Assembly: GCA_004154925.1 (NCBI GenBank)
Contig: QJNS01000022.1
Span: 124,001 to 188,000 of the forward strand
DNA length: 64,000 nt
Reading direction: 5' to 3'
DNA from: Monosporascus cannonballus
Taxonomy: Eukaryota > Ascomycota > Sordariomycetes > Xylariales
Of this stretch, positions 27,469-41,545 are shown one piece after another; the first letter of the stretch is position 1; each line of letters opens with the position of its first letter. The translations under genes and the position numbers were made by a program. Below the pieces are notes generated by a model that saw only the letters and a list, made by a program, of their open reading frames with translations, searched no databases and was not told the origin of the DNA.

Positions 27469-27753
27469 TAAAGTAGGGCGGGGTATTATACCCATAATAT
27501 GACTTAGCTAATTAAAAAGCCCGAGTTTCGCATATATATTAAGAAGTGCTTTTTCGCCATGGGTTTAACCCCCAGGGCGTTACCGGCATTATTACTACTT
27601 AGTATATCTTCCATCATTTTTTCAGTTATCAAGGTTTAATATCATCAATATAATCGAATTCAGTTCTTCATTTTTTTCGACAGTCCCATTCCGTACCGTG
27701 ACATAAAATGGTTATCCGCATTGATCAAAACCGATTCTCCCTACCCCAATTCA
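27469..27753 (+). repeat. 3' LTR of Gypsy family 2
   Basis: 285-bp partner of 16085-16369. It has a few G-to-A changes (for example in 'aaagtagggcgggg' against 'gaagtgaggcgggg'). It is followed by TTAT, the repeated target flank, and then about 70 bp of unmutated sequence before AT-rich DNA resumes. Confidence 0.87.
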
Positions 27754-27824
27754 TTATCTTAAGCAGGTGGGACGGCAACTGGTCGCCGATATTCAGCCGT
27801 ATCTCCCGTATTCTTTTATTTCTT

Positions 27825-30800
27825 ACAAATTATATATTTTAAACCTTTAAATCGATACGGTAAAATATATACCATATATTATAAAGGACGAAGAAATTAT
27901 ATATATAACAAAAAAAGATTTTATTTATTAACATATTATATATATACAAAGAAATTTAATTTGCTTAATTAAATAGAAAATAATGAAATAAATAAACGAT
28001 AATGTCGATTAACGAACAACTTTATAAGGTTGGCTAAAAAATACTATCCGCACAAAAACCTCTATATTTTTATAACTAATATAATTATTAATCCGTAAAA
28101 AGGTTAATATAATATACCGTACAAAGTATTACCAAACGGCTATTACCAATCTTAATTTTAAAGTAATATATATTATAAACATTACAAAAAACATTAAAGT
28201 ATAAGGTTGTACTTTTATTGAAAAATATAAAAAAACAATAACGATATAATAGAAGCTATTAATAACCTTATTACTTTACATATGCAAACTAACATATATT
28301 TATATATTATAATAATAAATTATAAAATTTTAAACCAAGCTTATATTATATTGCAAGCCACTAAACAATTTAAATTATTTAAAAAAATATAAATTCACAT
28401 TTTTCATTATTATAATTGCTAAAATTTAAAATTTCGTTTACGATAAAACAAAACTTAAACGTAAAATTAATGGTTTCGAAAGTTTTACGTAAAAATAATA
28501 TGAAACAATTAATTTTAATATAGCTTTATTTGGAAATTATAATAGAATTTCAATATTACTATAGATATATTAATACTAAATCTTAATTACTAAAAAGTTA
28601 CTTATATAAAATTTATTTTATATTATATTAATAAACAAAATTCCAAAAAATACAAATTCTTAATAAGAAGTAATAACGAATATAAATATAAAAATACGAT
28701 AAATACTTTATAACTTAAAAAGTAAATTACTTTAAGATAATGAGTAGCTAAAGGCTAGGATAAGATGATCTTAGACCAGTTGTAGAACGTATTCCAAGAA
28801 GTGAATGTCTTAGATTATTTCTATTTAGTGATTTTTACTAGCTACTAGATAATTATTTGTATTAATGCGTAAGTTTGTAGCTGATCGAATACCAGCCGTA
28901 ACCTTATAAAAACTGTATTTTTATAATTATTTCTTTCTTTTAAGCTGTTAGATATTAATAGCATTAATAAATTAGTATAATTCGAATGCAAATTAGATTA
29001 CGTACTGTAATCGAAAATTTTCCATATATAAATACGTAAGTTATATTATATTATACGTAATTACCGTAATAATTAATACGTATTATATTCGGAAATAAAT
29101 TATACGCCGTTTAACTTTTTATCTTTATCGGATTTTTAACTTTATTTATCTTTTTCGTTTTTTTTTGGTGTTTGTATTTCCGGTTTTTTACGTATAATTT
29201 CCGTCTTATTTTTATTCGTTAAGTTTATTTTTCGGAAATAGTTTTATAAAAATAGTACTTTTATATCGATAATAAATAAAAATTTCTTAAATGTTACCTT
29301 TTTAACCTTAATAATAAACCGGACTTTAATCGTATTATAAGGGGTAATAAACCGTATTATATGTAAGTAATATAACGTTATTTCAATTACCATATGATTT
29401 ATATTTAAATTTCGAACGTTTAAGATTATAAAATAATTAATTATTATTATGAAACTTTTCGTACAGTAAATATTTATTTTTATTATCATTAATATCGTCG
29501 TTTAATTTTCGGTTAAATTTCGGTCATCTTTAAAAGCGTTACTTAAATTATAATTTATTTTGCTATTAAAAACTAAAAAGTAATCGATAAATTTAAGGCG
29601 GTTCGTACTGCAAATACCAAATACGCACGTAACGACATATTTATAATCGGTCGCCGAATTGATATCTTTCGTAAAACCGAATTCGCCCTTAAGGCGGCTA
29701 TTATTAAGGAATACTATTTTTTTCTATATTAAAAATAAATCTCCGATTGTTTATTATATTTACGAAAGTCCAATTTTAACGCTGTTTTATGGGTTTATAA
29801 ATTTAAGTTATATTTATAAATATCTTAATTTGTTTTCTTATGATTTTACCGTTAATTTCTCATCAAACGTAATTTTATAATACTTTTATAAATAAAGAAA
29901 TCTTAGAAAATCGTTATATTATTAGGCTTTGTGCTTATAAATATTCCCCGCCCGTTTTCCAATATTTTGACGAAACTTTAATATTTGTTAATAACTCCAA
30001 TTTAAAAAAGGTTTTTGCTCGGCGAAACCGTTATTAAACTCAAATACTTTAAACACTTTAAAAACGGCAACCTATTTCTAATTAACGACCGACTATATTC
30101 CGGTTATCTGACTTCTATTTTTCGTAAGTAATAAAATGTTTTCGAATTCCTTTCAGTATTTACGCCTAATAAAATTAACAAACGTACTCGCTTTTTACTA
30201 TTATATATTTCTGATCTTTTTCCGATATTTTTATAATAGTTTTCTAAATATATTTATTAACAGTTAATTAACCTAAAACATAATAATTAAATGCTATATT
30301 TTATTTTCGAAATAAAAGTTCGATTTTTTGTATATTATTTGTCGGTTTTTATTCGCCTTTTATTTTACTTACGAAAAAGTTATAATTATTCAATCGGTAG
30401 ATTTCCGATCGATATATAACAGGGTAATTATTTACCAAATGTTCTAAAATAATTATATAATTAATATTTTAATTGTAATATTTTAATTTTATTTAAAATG
30501 ACTTTTAATAATTTTATACCTTTAAACGGCTGGTTTGTAAATCATTAAATTCTTAATTAATTCAAAAAACTACATGCTATATATAACAAATACAATACTT
30601 AAAATATATTTTCACTTTAGAGTATATGAAAATAGACCGTAAAAATTGTTATAATTACAAAACAATAAATCATTGTTATAATAACAAAATATAGACATTT
30701 TTTAAAATTATTCATTACTATAAAGTTTTATTCAAACATTTAATAAAATTATTATACATTTAACTCATTGTATTAAAAATTTAAATAAATATTATACACG

Positions 30801-32950
30801 GCAAAAACTATTAAAAATTAAAAATATAATTTTTAACGAATAAGTATTAATTATGTACGATTTAATACGTTTTATCGAATTAAATATTAGTCCTTCGAAT
30901 TATAGGTTAAACATAATAATTAAATAAAGAAATAATTAAAACATATTACATCTTATTATATTCATTTCATCTGAGATGAAAAACAGAATTGAATTTCGTT
31001 GTGTCAAATAAAACATTTATAGTTATTATTAGAACTTTATAAAAATTTAAATATTTTTTAAAAATTCTTTATTAAGTTAAAGTTTATATAAATTATTAAA
31101 GTTTTGCTTCTTTAATTACGGTTAAAGAGGTTAAGGAATAGCAACTACGGTATATAAAAAATAACTAATTTTGATTTGAGTATTATATACAAAAAAGGTT
31201 TAAAAAACATCAAAATATATATTTTACATAAATAATCCAATTTCGAAAAAACATTTAGTAAAATTGGCTATATAAATTTTGATATTAGGTTAAAAATATC
31301 TATACTTATATTAAATGGGTATAAGATGAATTATATTATTTAATATATAATAAAATGTTAATAATAAGGCGATAATTTAGTAAAACACAAAAGTTTTACA
31401 ATTTACAAATTCTTAAAAAATATTAAATAATATTATTAAGTTATATGTAGATTTATTAATTATATATATATCCAAAAATCTATAAAATTAGAAAACGACT
31501 TTAAGATACATAGGTTTGCTTAAAATAAAAATATTAATATAAAAATTACGTCGATAATATATAATTTATAAGAAAGTTAAAATATAAACATATAAACCTT
31601 ATAAAACGTTATAATTACTTTTACCCTTAAAAAACTATAAACTTCGGTTATTACGAATTTTATTACTAAATGTTCCTTATTGAAAGATTTAATAATAAAA
31701 ACATATTACGATAAAGTTTTCGAAATAGTTAATAAATTTACAAAACTTTTATTTTTAATCGTATTTAATTAATATTAATATCGAACAAATAATATGTATT
31801 TTTTCCAAAGAATATTTAATAGAGAAATTAAGTTTATTTTAAAGATTTAAAACAGCTTTATAATATATATCGATTTAAATTACACATTATTTAATACGTT
31901 TAAATTTTAAATAAACGAATAAACTAAACGTTTAAACTAAATGTTAAAAACGCATTTAAAATATTATAATAATTATGAATAAAATAATCAACTTAAAAAT
32001 TACGTATTACGTAATAAACTTATAATACCAATTATTATAAAAACATTAAAATAATTTTAATAAAAACAAATTGTGGATTTATATTTAATATTCACAAAAA
32101 CGTATATAATATACTTATTAACGTTAAAGCAATATTTAAAATAGAACAATTTAAATAACTATATTAACAAATGAGGTTAAAATTAAAATTCGTACGTAAT
32201 TATATAAGTAAATATTATAACTAGAAAGATTTAAAAAATTAACCTTAAAAATAATTAACCTTATTATAAAAATATTTAAATAAAACAACTCAGCAGAAAA
32301 TTCGATTTTAAGTATATAAATTTATATAAAATTACCAAAACAAATCTTAGAAAATAATTATTAACTATAGATTTTATCGAAAATTAAATTCCATCTCATT
32401 TTCTATATTTCCTTACGTAAGTTAATAACGAGTATCGTTAAAATTTATAGAGAATAAAATAACTTAAAAACAAAAAACGAAACCGTACGAAATAACAAAA
32501 TCCTTATTATACGAAAAAAACCGAACTTATTTAGCACCTAATTAAATGGAAAAATTATTTAAATTTCGAAAATATTTTAAATTGCGCGAAAAACCTTATA
32601 AACGTGTAACGTTTATTACGGAATTTCTATAAATAATAGCACCTATTTCATAATTAATAAATAACTAATTAATAATTTCAATACCGGATTATTTAACCTG
32701 GTTCGTATCTTACGTTAACGTAATTGTTACGACCGTAATTTTCAATTATTTTTGCTTTTTCTTTAAACGCTTACACTTTTTTATTATCTTAGTACTTTAA
32801 ATACTTTAGCGAAATATTTCGATATTACGATTACGAAAAAGTTTTTTCTATTTTCGTAAACGATTTAAGCGATTTAATAATTCTTTTTTAGCTATACGCT
32901 TTTCAAGTTTTAAACAATCCTTTTAGTATCAAATTTTTTATGTTTAAATT
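27825..32950 (+). pseudogene. Rearranged internal fragment of a Gypsy family-1 element
   Basis: 27825-28735 follows copy A from about 2020 to about 3240: conserved strings around 'gaagctattaataac' and the following gag region line up. 30590-32950 follows copy A from about 4080 through RNase H, integrase and beyond. The part in between, including the YLDD block, is replaced by unrelated sequence (28736-30589). No LTR was found at either end, so the copy is truncated or was broken by later insertions. All frames contain many stops. Confidence 0.7.
28736..30589 (-). other. Segment replacing the RT region, partly inverted transposon-like DNA
   Basis: The first ~200 bp (28740-28930) are only weakly AT-biased and not recognised. 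From about 29000 the sequence has the T-rich, minus-reading look of an inverted retroelement, including an 81-codon minus-strand open piece at 29244-29489. No catalytic motif could be read with confidence. It may be a fragment of the minus-strand Gypsy element or of a different one. Confidence 0.4.
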
Positions 32951-32984
32951 TCGAAAAATCAAAAAATCACATAAACTATCATGT

Positions 32985-33215
32985 TATAGCTGCACTATAC
33001 CATTACTCTACTAGGGCAAAAGATCGGTGGAATGATCGCAATTATAGCAACCATTTTGGTGCTTACAGCTATATTTACGTACTGGAGCTCTTAGCTAGCC
33101 AGGTGTGCTATAGTACACCAAATACGAAAAGGTCACTTTCTGATCGAAACATATATATTCTATTACCAGGTTAAACAAAAGCTGTACGCGTTGCAAATAC
33201 GTGCGTAATTCGCTA
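32985..33215. other. Unmutated island inside the AT-rich block
   Basis: About 230 bp of ordinary composition between RIP-mutated regions, containing an imperfect palindrome around 'ggtgtgctatagtacacc' (33102-33119). No coding frame, LTR match or RNA gene is recognised. It is probably single-copy target DNA that escaped RIP. Confidence 0.45.
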
Positions 33216-34839
33216 AATATAATAACGTAACTAATATTCTTTTTATTAAATAATTAGGAGTTTTAATAGTTTAAATATTAATTAATTTATTATTATTAAA
33301 GTAATATAAGTTATATAATAATAACAATTATATTATTATTATTTGTAATTAATTATAAAAAGCCTAGGAATAAAACATTTTAAAGGCGAATTTTAATTGA
33401 AAACATATGTATTTAATATACAACATTTTATTAATTTTAATTCATTATACTTATAATTTATTAATTTGATAAAACCTGATATAATATTATATTTTGAAAA
33501 CTAGATTTTGCTTTTAAATATATAATAATATTTTATTTATCGAAAGTATTGTATAATTCGAAGAAATCCGTTTAATATATTGACTGATTAATATTATCAA
33601 AGTAGTAACAAACAATAAATAAATTTTTAATTAAGACTTTACGATATATATTTATAAAGATTATAAATTCAAAAGCTTTTATAAAAGTAATAACGATTTT
33701 ACGAAATACGTTTTGGAATCGGTATTTTTATTAATTAAAAAACGGTTTTTTGGGAAAAGGCTACAGAAAATAATGTGCCAAATCAGTGAAATTAAATAAA
33801 ATATAAGATAATAAATTCCTAATTAATATTTAATAAAAATGTCGAATATAATTAAAATAGATTTCGAAACGGGTAAAACAGCTAAATAAATATATCGTAA
33901 AATAATAAAAGGTTATAATTTTAAAATAATAATAAAATATTTTAAAAATAAAAATAAAACTTATATAAAGTAATAATTTATACATAATATTAATTTTTAT
34001 CTTAAACACTTATATACCTATCTTTTAAATAATGAGAGAAAATCGAACTGAATAACGAATTACTTAATCATTAAAATTTAATTTATTAATAATCGTCAAA
34101 AAAAGTTTAAAATACTATTTTTAACTTTTTACGAAATTTTCGTAAAATCTATTAATTAATAATTACGGACTAAATTTTTTAGACGACCTTTAAAATAAGA
34201 TAACAATAAAAATTTATATTTAAATCGGAACACTATTAAAAAAACGTAATAAATCGAATATTTAAAATATCTGTTGTTAAATTTATATATATTTTTTAAT
34301 AACATCCGTTAAGAGCTTTCAATTTTAAGAACATTATTATTATTTATATAAACAATTAACCGGTTATTAAAAAGATAAAATCGTTAATTATTTAAAAAAT
34401 AAAATAATTTCTAAAAGACATAAAATAAATATTAACTTATTTTTTCATTAATTACGCATATTAATTTTAACGTTTCTATAATTATATTATAATAATATTA
34501 ACTTATATACTTAAAAGGTATCAAAAACCCCGTTTTTATATAATATATATTATGAAAACCTAGTATACGATAATGTAATCGGTAATTATACTGTTGTCGT
34601 TGCAAAAGTATTACAGTCGTTTAATTTTTTTTAAATCGAAATTCAGCTAAATCGATTGCAATCTTTATTTTAGAAATGTTTAAAAGTTTTATATGTATAT
34701 TGTATTATATTCGACGAATATGGAAACTATTACACTTATTCAAAATAGTTTAGCGGATTAGTATTTAATCTTGATTATATTTGAAGAAATCCGTTTAATT
34801 AAATTAAATAAAAACTATAATTTTTTATTATGAATACAT
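33216..34839. other. AT-rich RIP-mutated sequence, origin not recognised
   Basis: 1.6 kb of strongly AT-biased DNA with CpG retained. It is presumably another degraded transposon, but no motif, LTR or alignment to the other copies could be supported. It ends in about 130 bp of normal composition (34840-34967) just before copy B. Confidence 0.4.
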
Positions 34840-34967
34840 TCAACGAGTTCGTTTTTGCGCAACTACAACTCAGGCCTCGTTGGCTCGTTACGGGGATATG
34901 GGATTTGATTGGTTAAAAAAGAAGTATATTAATACATTTCAAAAAGACAAGTAGAAAACGAGCCAGG

Positions 34968-35383
34968 TGTTATGACCTAACGGTCTTGGCTCCTGGAAAC
35001 GGTCGGGATCCTGAAAAGCCAGACCCCGACCCAGCCAAAAAGTCACGTGACTGGCTCAAAGGATTCAAAGGCCCTGGTTGGTCAAAAAGGCTTAAGTCGG
35101 CTGAGCACTAGAAAAGGCTTAAAAAGGCCCAAGGAAATTTAACCAGAAAAATGTCGTTAAGCCGTAATAAGTACTTTAAGCTAAAACGAAAATATATATG
35201 CTTATTATTTCCATAATTTAAATAATTTTAATTTGCAATATAATATTATTATTTAACGTATTTCTGGTATTATGAAACGTAATATAATTATTATATTTAT
35301 TATTTAAATTTTTACGATATTTTTGTTAATATAAATTTGTATAATTAAGATTTAATAATTAGTTAAACCTTTTAGCTATTATA
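34968..35383 (+). repeat. 5' LTR of Gypsy family-1 copy B
   Basis: 416 bp starting TGTTATGACC. The outer ~190 bp are GC-balanced. The inner half is heavily mutated, so its terminal GTCACA has become ATTATA. Confidence 0.9.
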
Positions 35384-35499
35384 CGTTATAAGTTTTTATT
35401 TAGTAATACCGTTAAATTTTGAATAATATTGATTAATATTATATTTAAATAATAAATAACTTAAATAACCTATTTACCAGGTTTTTGATTATCTAAATA

Positions 35500-38400
35500 T
35501 TAGAATAAAATTTAAAAAAAAAATCTTTTTTTTACGAAAAAAATTTTGGATAATTAAATACTATAAATAAACGTATTTTTTAATTTAAAAAGATAATAAT
35601 AATTTTATAACGTTTATATAAGTAATTTATAAAAAACTTAAAAAAAAAGAAAAAACTTTCGAAACCGGGAAACTTTTTCAAATAAATTAAGTTATTTAAT
35701 TGAATTTTATCAAGGAATTAAAAAAAGATTTTAAATTTTTTAAATTAAAACGTTTTAACTAAATATCGATTAAATTATAATTATTTTTAATTTAATGCCG
35801 AATATATTTCGAGTATTTTTTTTATTTAATTTATTATATTTATTATATAAATTAAATTCGTTATCGGATAATTTATCGGAAACGTAATCATTTAATTTAA
35901 ATCCGTTACAAAATAATATATTATTTTATTAATCGAAAAAGGAAATTTAAAAGTAATAAAAATTTATAATAATTATAAATAATTCGAATAAATATTAATA
36001 AAAGATTTTAAAATAATAAACGAAAAAATAAAAATTAAAATATAAATCTAATAATTATGTTAAAAAAGATTAATATTTAATTACGGTAATACGTTAATTT
36101 AAATAATAATTAAATTAAATTAAAAATAAAAGGTATTAATAATTAAGTTTTTCCACGGCTGAAAAAATAATATAAAAAAAGTTTTTTAAATTTAATCGAC
36201 TTAATTATTTATTAAATTATATCGTTATAATAATTAAAATTAACGATTAATAATATATATAATATATTAAAAATATTAAAAAGGAATAATAAATTTTAAT
36301 ACATAATTAATAGTAACATTTTTTAATATAATAATATTTTTTATAATATAAAATAAGGATTTATAAAATTAAAAATTATTTTTAAAATAAATTAAAATTA
36401 GACTAAATATTATAATTATAACAAAAGAAGACATAAGATAATATAATATAAAATATTAAAAAAATCTTATTAAAATAATTAAAACCTTATATTTAAAAAA
36501 TAATTTAAAAAGATTTAAAATAATATAAGTAAATTTATTTACATAATTTATCTTAAATATATGTTAGGTTTCCTATGGCGAAAAATTTAATACGGAATGC
36601 AAAAAATTAGAAAACTGGTTTAATAAATATTAGAATTAAATAAAAAAATTTATTTTGGAATTTTTTATCGATATAATAAAATATATGTTATATATTATTA
36701 ATAATAAAAATATCATAATTACGAAAAATAGAAATAATATAATTATTAAACGGAAAAAGAATTAATTTAACGTACGGTAAAAAAATATTAATAAAAAATT
36801 ATTACGGATTTTTATTTTTAATTAATATTTATTATAAATTTTTACGAAAAAAAGTTATTAAGGAAAAAATATATTAATTTATAAAAGATTTTTAAAACGA
36901 TAATTAAGACGATATATAATAAAATATAATTATAAATATAAAAAAATAATATATTTAATAAGAAATAAATTGTAATAAAATTAAAAATAATATGCCAAAA
37001 ATAATAATAAATATAATAATTTAATATATTAAACGAAAAAATATAAATAAAATTTAATAAATTTATGTAAAAATTAAAAGAAAAAAATTTAAAATAACGA
37101 AATTCGGAAAAATTAAAAGAAATTTTTAAAAAAAGCTTTAAATATAATAATAAAAATGATTAATAACTTTATTATTTTAAATATATAAATTAAAATATAT
37201 TAATATATTATAATAATAAATTACGGAACCGTAAATAAAAATTATATTATATTAAATATAATTAATAAATTTAAATTATTATAAAAATATAAAATAAAAT
37301 TTTATATAATGATAAATACCGAATATTAAGAATTTATTTACGATAATAAAAATATTATATATAAAATTAATTATTTCGAAATTTTTATTTAAAAATAATA
37401 CCGAATAATTAATTTTAATATTATTTTATTTAAAAATTATGATATAATTTTATCATTATTATAAATATATTAATATAAAATTTTAATTAATAAAAGAATT
37501 AATTAAATAAAATTTATTTTATATTTTATTAATAAAAAAATTAAGATTTTAATATTTAATTAATAATAATAACGAATATAAATATAAAAATAAAATAAAA
37601 ATTGTATTACTTAAAAAAATAAATATTACTGCTTAATTTATTATAAAAATTTTAATATATATATAATTATAAATATTAAAATAATTATTATAATTATAAT
37701 TATTTTATTAATTTTTTACTTTAATAATATAATAATATAAAATATAATTATTATAATAAAACATAGAAAAACGGGTACCGAAAAAAATATAACGTATTAT
37801 TATTATTATTAAAACGAAATTAAAATAATTAAACAATAATTTAAAATAAAAATAATTTTAAGAATTAAAAACTTTAATTAATATATTATTATAATATTAT
37901 AAATATAAGTAATTTTTCAAAAACAAACTTAATACGAAATTATTAAAATATAACGAATAAAATTATAAAATAATTTTTAAAAAAGGATTTTTAACGAAAT
38001 TTTATTTTATTTATAATTTTAAGGGAAACAAATTATATTTTTCGTACCGAAAATAATAAAAAATTATTATTTATAATTAATTATTAATAATTAAATATTA
38101 TTATGGTTAATTATAGAAAAAGAATAATATAATTTATAATATTCGATTTTAAAATAAATATAATTTTATTAAAATTAAAATAATATAAACAAAAAATAAT
38201 TTTTAATATAAAATATTAATTATTTAAATATTTAATTATATTAATAAAATTTATAAATATATTAATAATGTTTAATAAATAATAAATTATATATTATAAA
38301 AATATTTTAATATTTTTATCGTTTATTATTTCAATAATATTTTTTTTAAATAAAAAGAATTTACGTAAAATATATCTATAAAATTTTATAAGTTTTATAA

Positions 38401-40400
38401 AACGTAAAATTATTTACTAACGTAAAAAAATTAATTTTATAAATAAAAAATAAAATATTTTATATATATTATTATTTTAAAATATATTAAAATAAATTTT
38501 TAAAAAATTATTATAATTATAAAATAATAAACCTTAATAATAATTAAAAATATATAAATATTTTTTAAATTTATTAATTATTATAAAAAATTTATTCGAA
38601 ATTTTAATAAAATAATTGTATCTTTAATAAATTTTACAGAAAACTTTTAAATATAATATTAAATACAGAAAAATATTTTAAAATATTAAAAAAAATATTA
38701 TTAATAAATTAATATTAATTATATATAATTTAAATTATTCCGTTAAATTAAAAGCTAATATTTTGAATTATATATTAAAAATAATAATCGGATAACGAAA
38801 TAATTAAAATAAATTATATTTTATTATATTTTTTTTGTATAAATTAAAAACTCCGAATTTAATTATAATATTTTTTAAAAAAATTATAATTATAATTATA
38901 ATATTTCGAAAATTAAGATGTTTTTTAAAAAAAAATTATATTAAATTAAAATTTATATAAATTATTAAAATTTTACTTAATTTATTATAATTAAAAAATT
39001 TATAAAACGATAAGTCAAATATATAAAAAAGTTAATAAATTTTGATTTCGTTATTATTTATAAAAAAAAATTTAAATAAATAATTAAATTTCGAAAACAA
39101 TTAATAAAAATTAATTATGTAATTTTTAAAATTATTATAAACAAATATTTATATTTGTAATAAATTACGATAATTTACGTAATATTTTCTAATATATATT
39201 CAAAATTTTAATAATATAATAATAATTTTTTAAAAACATTAAAAAATAAAGATAAAATATATATTAAAAATATATTAAAAAAATTTAATACGAAAAATAT
39301 ATAAATATTACTTATACGGATATTTAAAAATTTACAAAATTTTAAAAAAAATTTTAATATATAAACTTTTTTAAAATAAAATTAATAATATAAAAAGTTA
39401 TACAGTAAAATAATATTTACGTTAAATAAAAATTTAAGAGTATAAATTATATAAAAAATTATAATTATTATAAATCGTAAAATAATTATAATATTTAATT
39501 ATGAAAATATATTATAATATTATTTTCGTAATTATTAACTGATTTATAAAACCTTTTTATTTTTTATTATATTCCGGAAATATAAATACCAAATATATAA
39601 TAAATATTTTTTAAATATATTTTTAATATATACGAATTATTAATAAAAAATATTTTAAATAAAAATTAATATTTATATTAAAATTTTATTAAGGTTATAT
39701 AATATAAATCGGCCTAAATTATAAATTATTTAATTTATTTAAACTTTAAATAAATAAATAAATAAATAAAATAAATTAAATTTTAAAAATTTGTTTATAA
39801 TATTATATTAATTATAAATAAAATAATTAATTAAAAATTATTAATTATATAATTAATTTATAAAATTAATTATTATGAAAATATTAAAATAATATAAATA
39901 AATATAAATTTTATTTTTATTTTAAATATTTATAAAAATTATACGATAATATTTTAATTAATATTAAAAAAGTTTTATATTAAAATAATTACGATAATTA
40001 TATTAAAAAATAAAAACGGAATTAAAATTTATACGAAATTAAATAAATAAATATTATAATTTAAAAAAATTAAAATAATTAATTTTCGAAAAAAAAGAAA
40101 TAATTTTCCTTATTATTAAAAATATTTAAATAAAACGACTTAATAAAAATTTTAATTTTAAATATTTTAATTTATATAAAATTATTTAAAATATTTTAAA
40201 AAATAATTATTAATTAAAGTTTTTATTAAAAGTTAAATTTTATTTAATTTTTTATATTTTCTTATTTAAATTAATAATAAATATAATTAAAATATAGATA
40301 ATATAAAACGATACGAAAATAAAAAATAAATAAATATATATAAAAATTTAATATAGGAAAATAAAACGGATTTACATAATATTTAATTAAATAAAAAAAA
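35500..40400 (+). pseudogene. gag-pol relic of Gypsy family-1 copy B
   Basis: Parallel to the relic at 1000-5950. The RT palm box lies at about 38325-38345, where the catalytic region has decayed to a run such as 'tcgtttattatttcaataa'. Stops are dense in every frame, and this is the most eroded copy in the window. Limits are approximate. Confidence 0.75.
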
Positions 40401-41124
40401 TTAAAAATTTTAAAAATATTTAGGAATTTACTAAAAACTTTATAAGCATTTAATATTTATTAAAAAATTTTGCCCGCAACAATAAATATATTTTAATTAA
40501 TAATTAATTAATTAATAACTGGGATATTAAAGTAATTAGCCGTAATTTATATTAACGTAATAATAATAATAATAACCTTTAATTATTTTTGTTTTTTTTT
40601 TCGAAATATTTAAATTCTTTTATTATTTCTGTATTTTAAATACCGTAGCAAAATATTTTAATTTTCCGTTAACGAAAGAGTTTTTTTTATTTTCATAAAC
40701 AGTTTAAATAATTAAATAATTCGTTAAAATATTATTAAGTTTTTAAAAGTTTTTTTTAATAATATGTTTTTTTAATTTTAAACGGTTTTTCTTAATAATT
40801 AATTTCCAATATTTAAATTCGGAAAGATTAAAAAAATTATAAAGATTTCCGTAAGCAGTATAAAATATATATTTTCCCGAATTATAATAAATTTTATAAA
40901 TTTTATTTTTAAATTTATAATAAAAATAAGAAATATTTAAAAACATAATAAAATTAAGGCGGTTAATTTGTTTTAAAAAAATAAAAATATTAATACGTTT
41001 ACGAAACCTAAATATTTTATTACGACCCGATATAATAAATATAAAAAGGAAAAAGTTATTTATTAAAATTAATAAACGAATAATTTGATTTTTAAGGATA
41101 AAGATCCTAAAAAAAAGAAGATTA

Positions 41125-41540
41125 TGTTATAACTTAACGGTTTTAATTTCTGGAAACGGTCGGGATCTTAAAAAGCCAAACCCCAACCTAATTAAAAAGT
41201 TACGTAATTAACTTAAAAAACTTAAAGGCCCTGGTTAGTTAAAAAGCCTTAAATTGGCTAAGTACCAAAAAAGGCTTAAAAGGGGTTAAGGAGATTTAAC
41301 TAGAAAAATATCGTTAAACCTTGGTAAACACCTTAAGCCAGAACGAAAATATATATGTTTATTATTTCCATAATCTAGATAACTTTAGCTTATAATATAA
41401 TATCGTTATCCAAGGCACCTTTGGCATTACGAGATGTAACATAATTACTGTATTTATTATTCAGATTCTTACGATACTCCTGCTAACATAAACCCGTACG
41501 ATTAAGGTTTAATAGTTGGTTAAACCCCCTAGCCGTCACA
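41125..41540 (+). repeat. 3' LTR of Gypsy family-1 copy B
   Basis: 416 bp. The inner (left) half is mutated (TGTTATAACTTAACGG at the start). The outer ~200 bp are clean and end in AGCCGTCACA before the CCAGG duplication. Confidence 0.92.
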
Positions 41541-41545
41541 CCAGG

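Larger units (their letters stand above)
16085..27753 (+). mobile_element. Ty3/Gypsy-type LTR retrotransposon, family 2, 11.7 kb, RIP-degraded
   Basis: Two 285-bp LTRs bound the element. Each runs from TG (TA in the mutated right copy) to CA. The 4-bp flank TTAT is repeated at 16081-16084 and 27754-27757. Plus-strand relics lie in the order retropepsin (about 20023-20040), reverse transcriptase (about 21412-21560) and integrase core (22949-23281), so the order is Gypsy-like. The LTRs share no obvious similarity with family 1. The element is unusually long, with about 3.6 kb before the protease and about 4.2 kb after the integrase core. It appears to sit inside or next to the minus-strand Gypsy relic at 9230-16080, so it would be the younger insertion. 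Confidence 0.85.
34968..41540 (+). mobile_element. Ty3/Gypsy LTR retrotransposon, family 1 copy B, RIP-degraded
   Basis: 6,573 bp from TG to CA, with a perfect 5-bp target duplication CCAGG (34963-34967 and 41541-41545) and two LTRs of 416 bp. The interior follows copy A along its whole length but is mutated even further, to nearly pure A/T in places. It marks the right edge of the AT-rich block. Coding capacity is completely lost. Confidence 0.94.
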
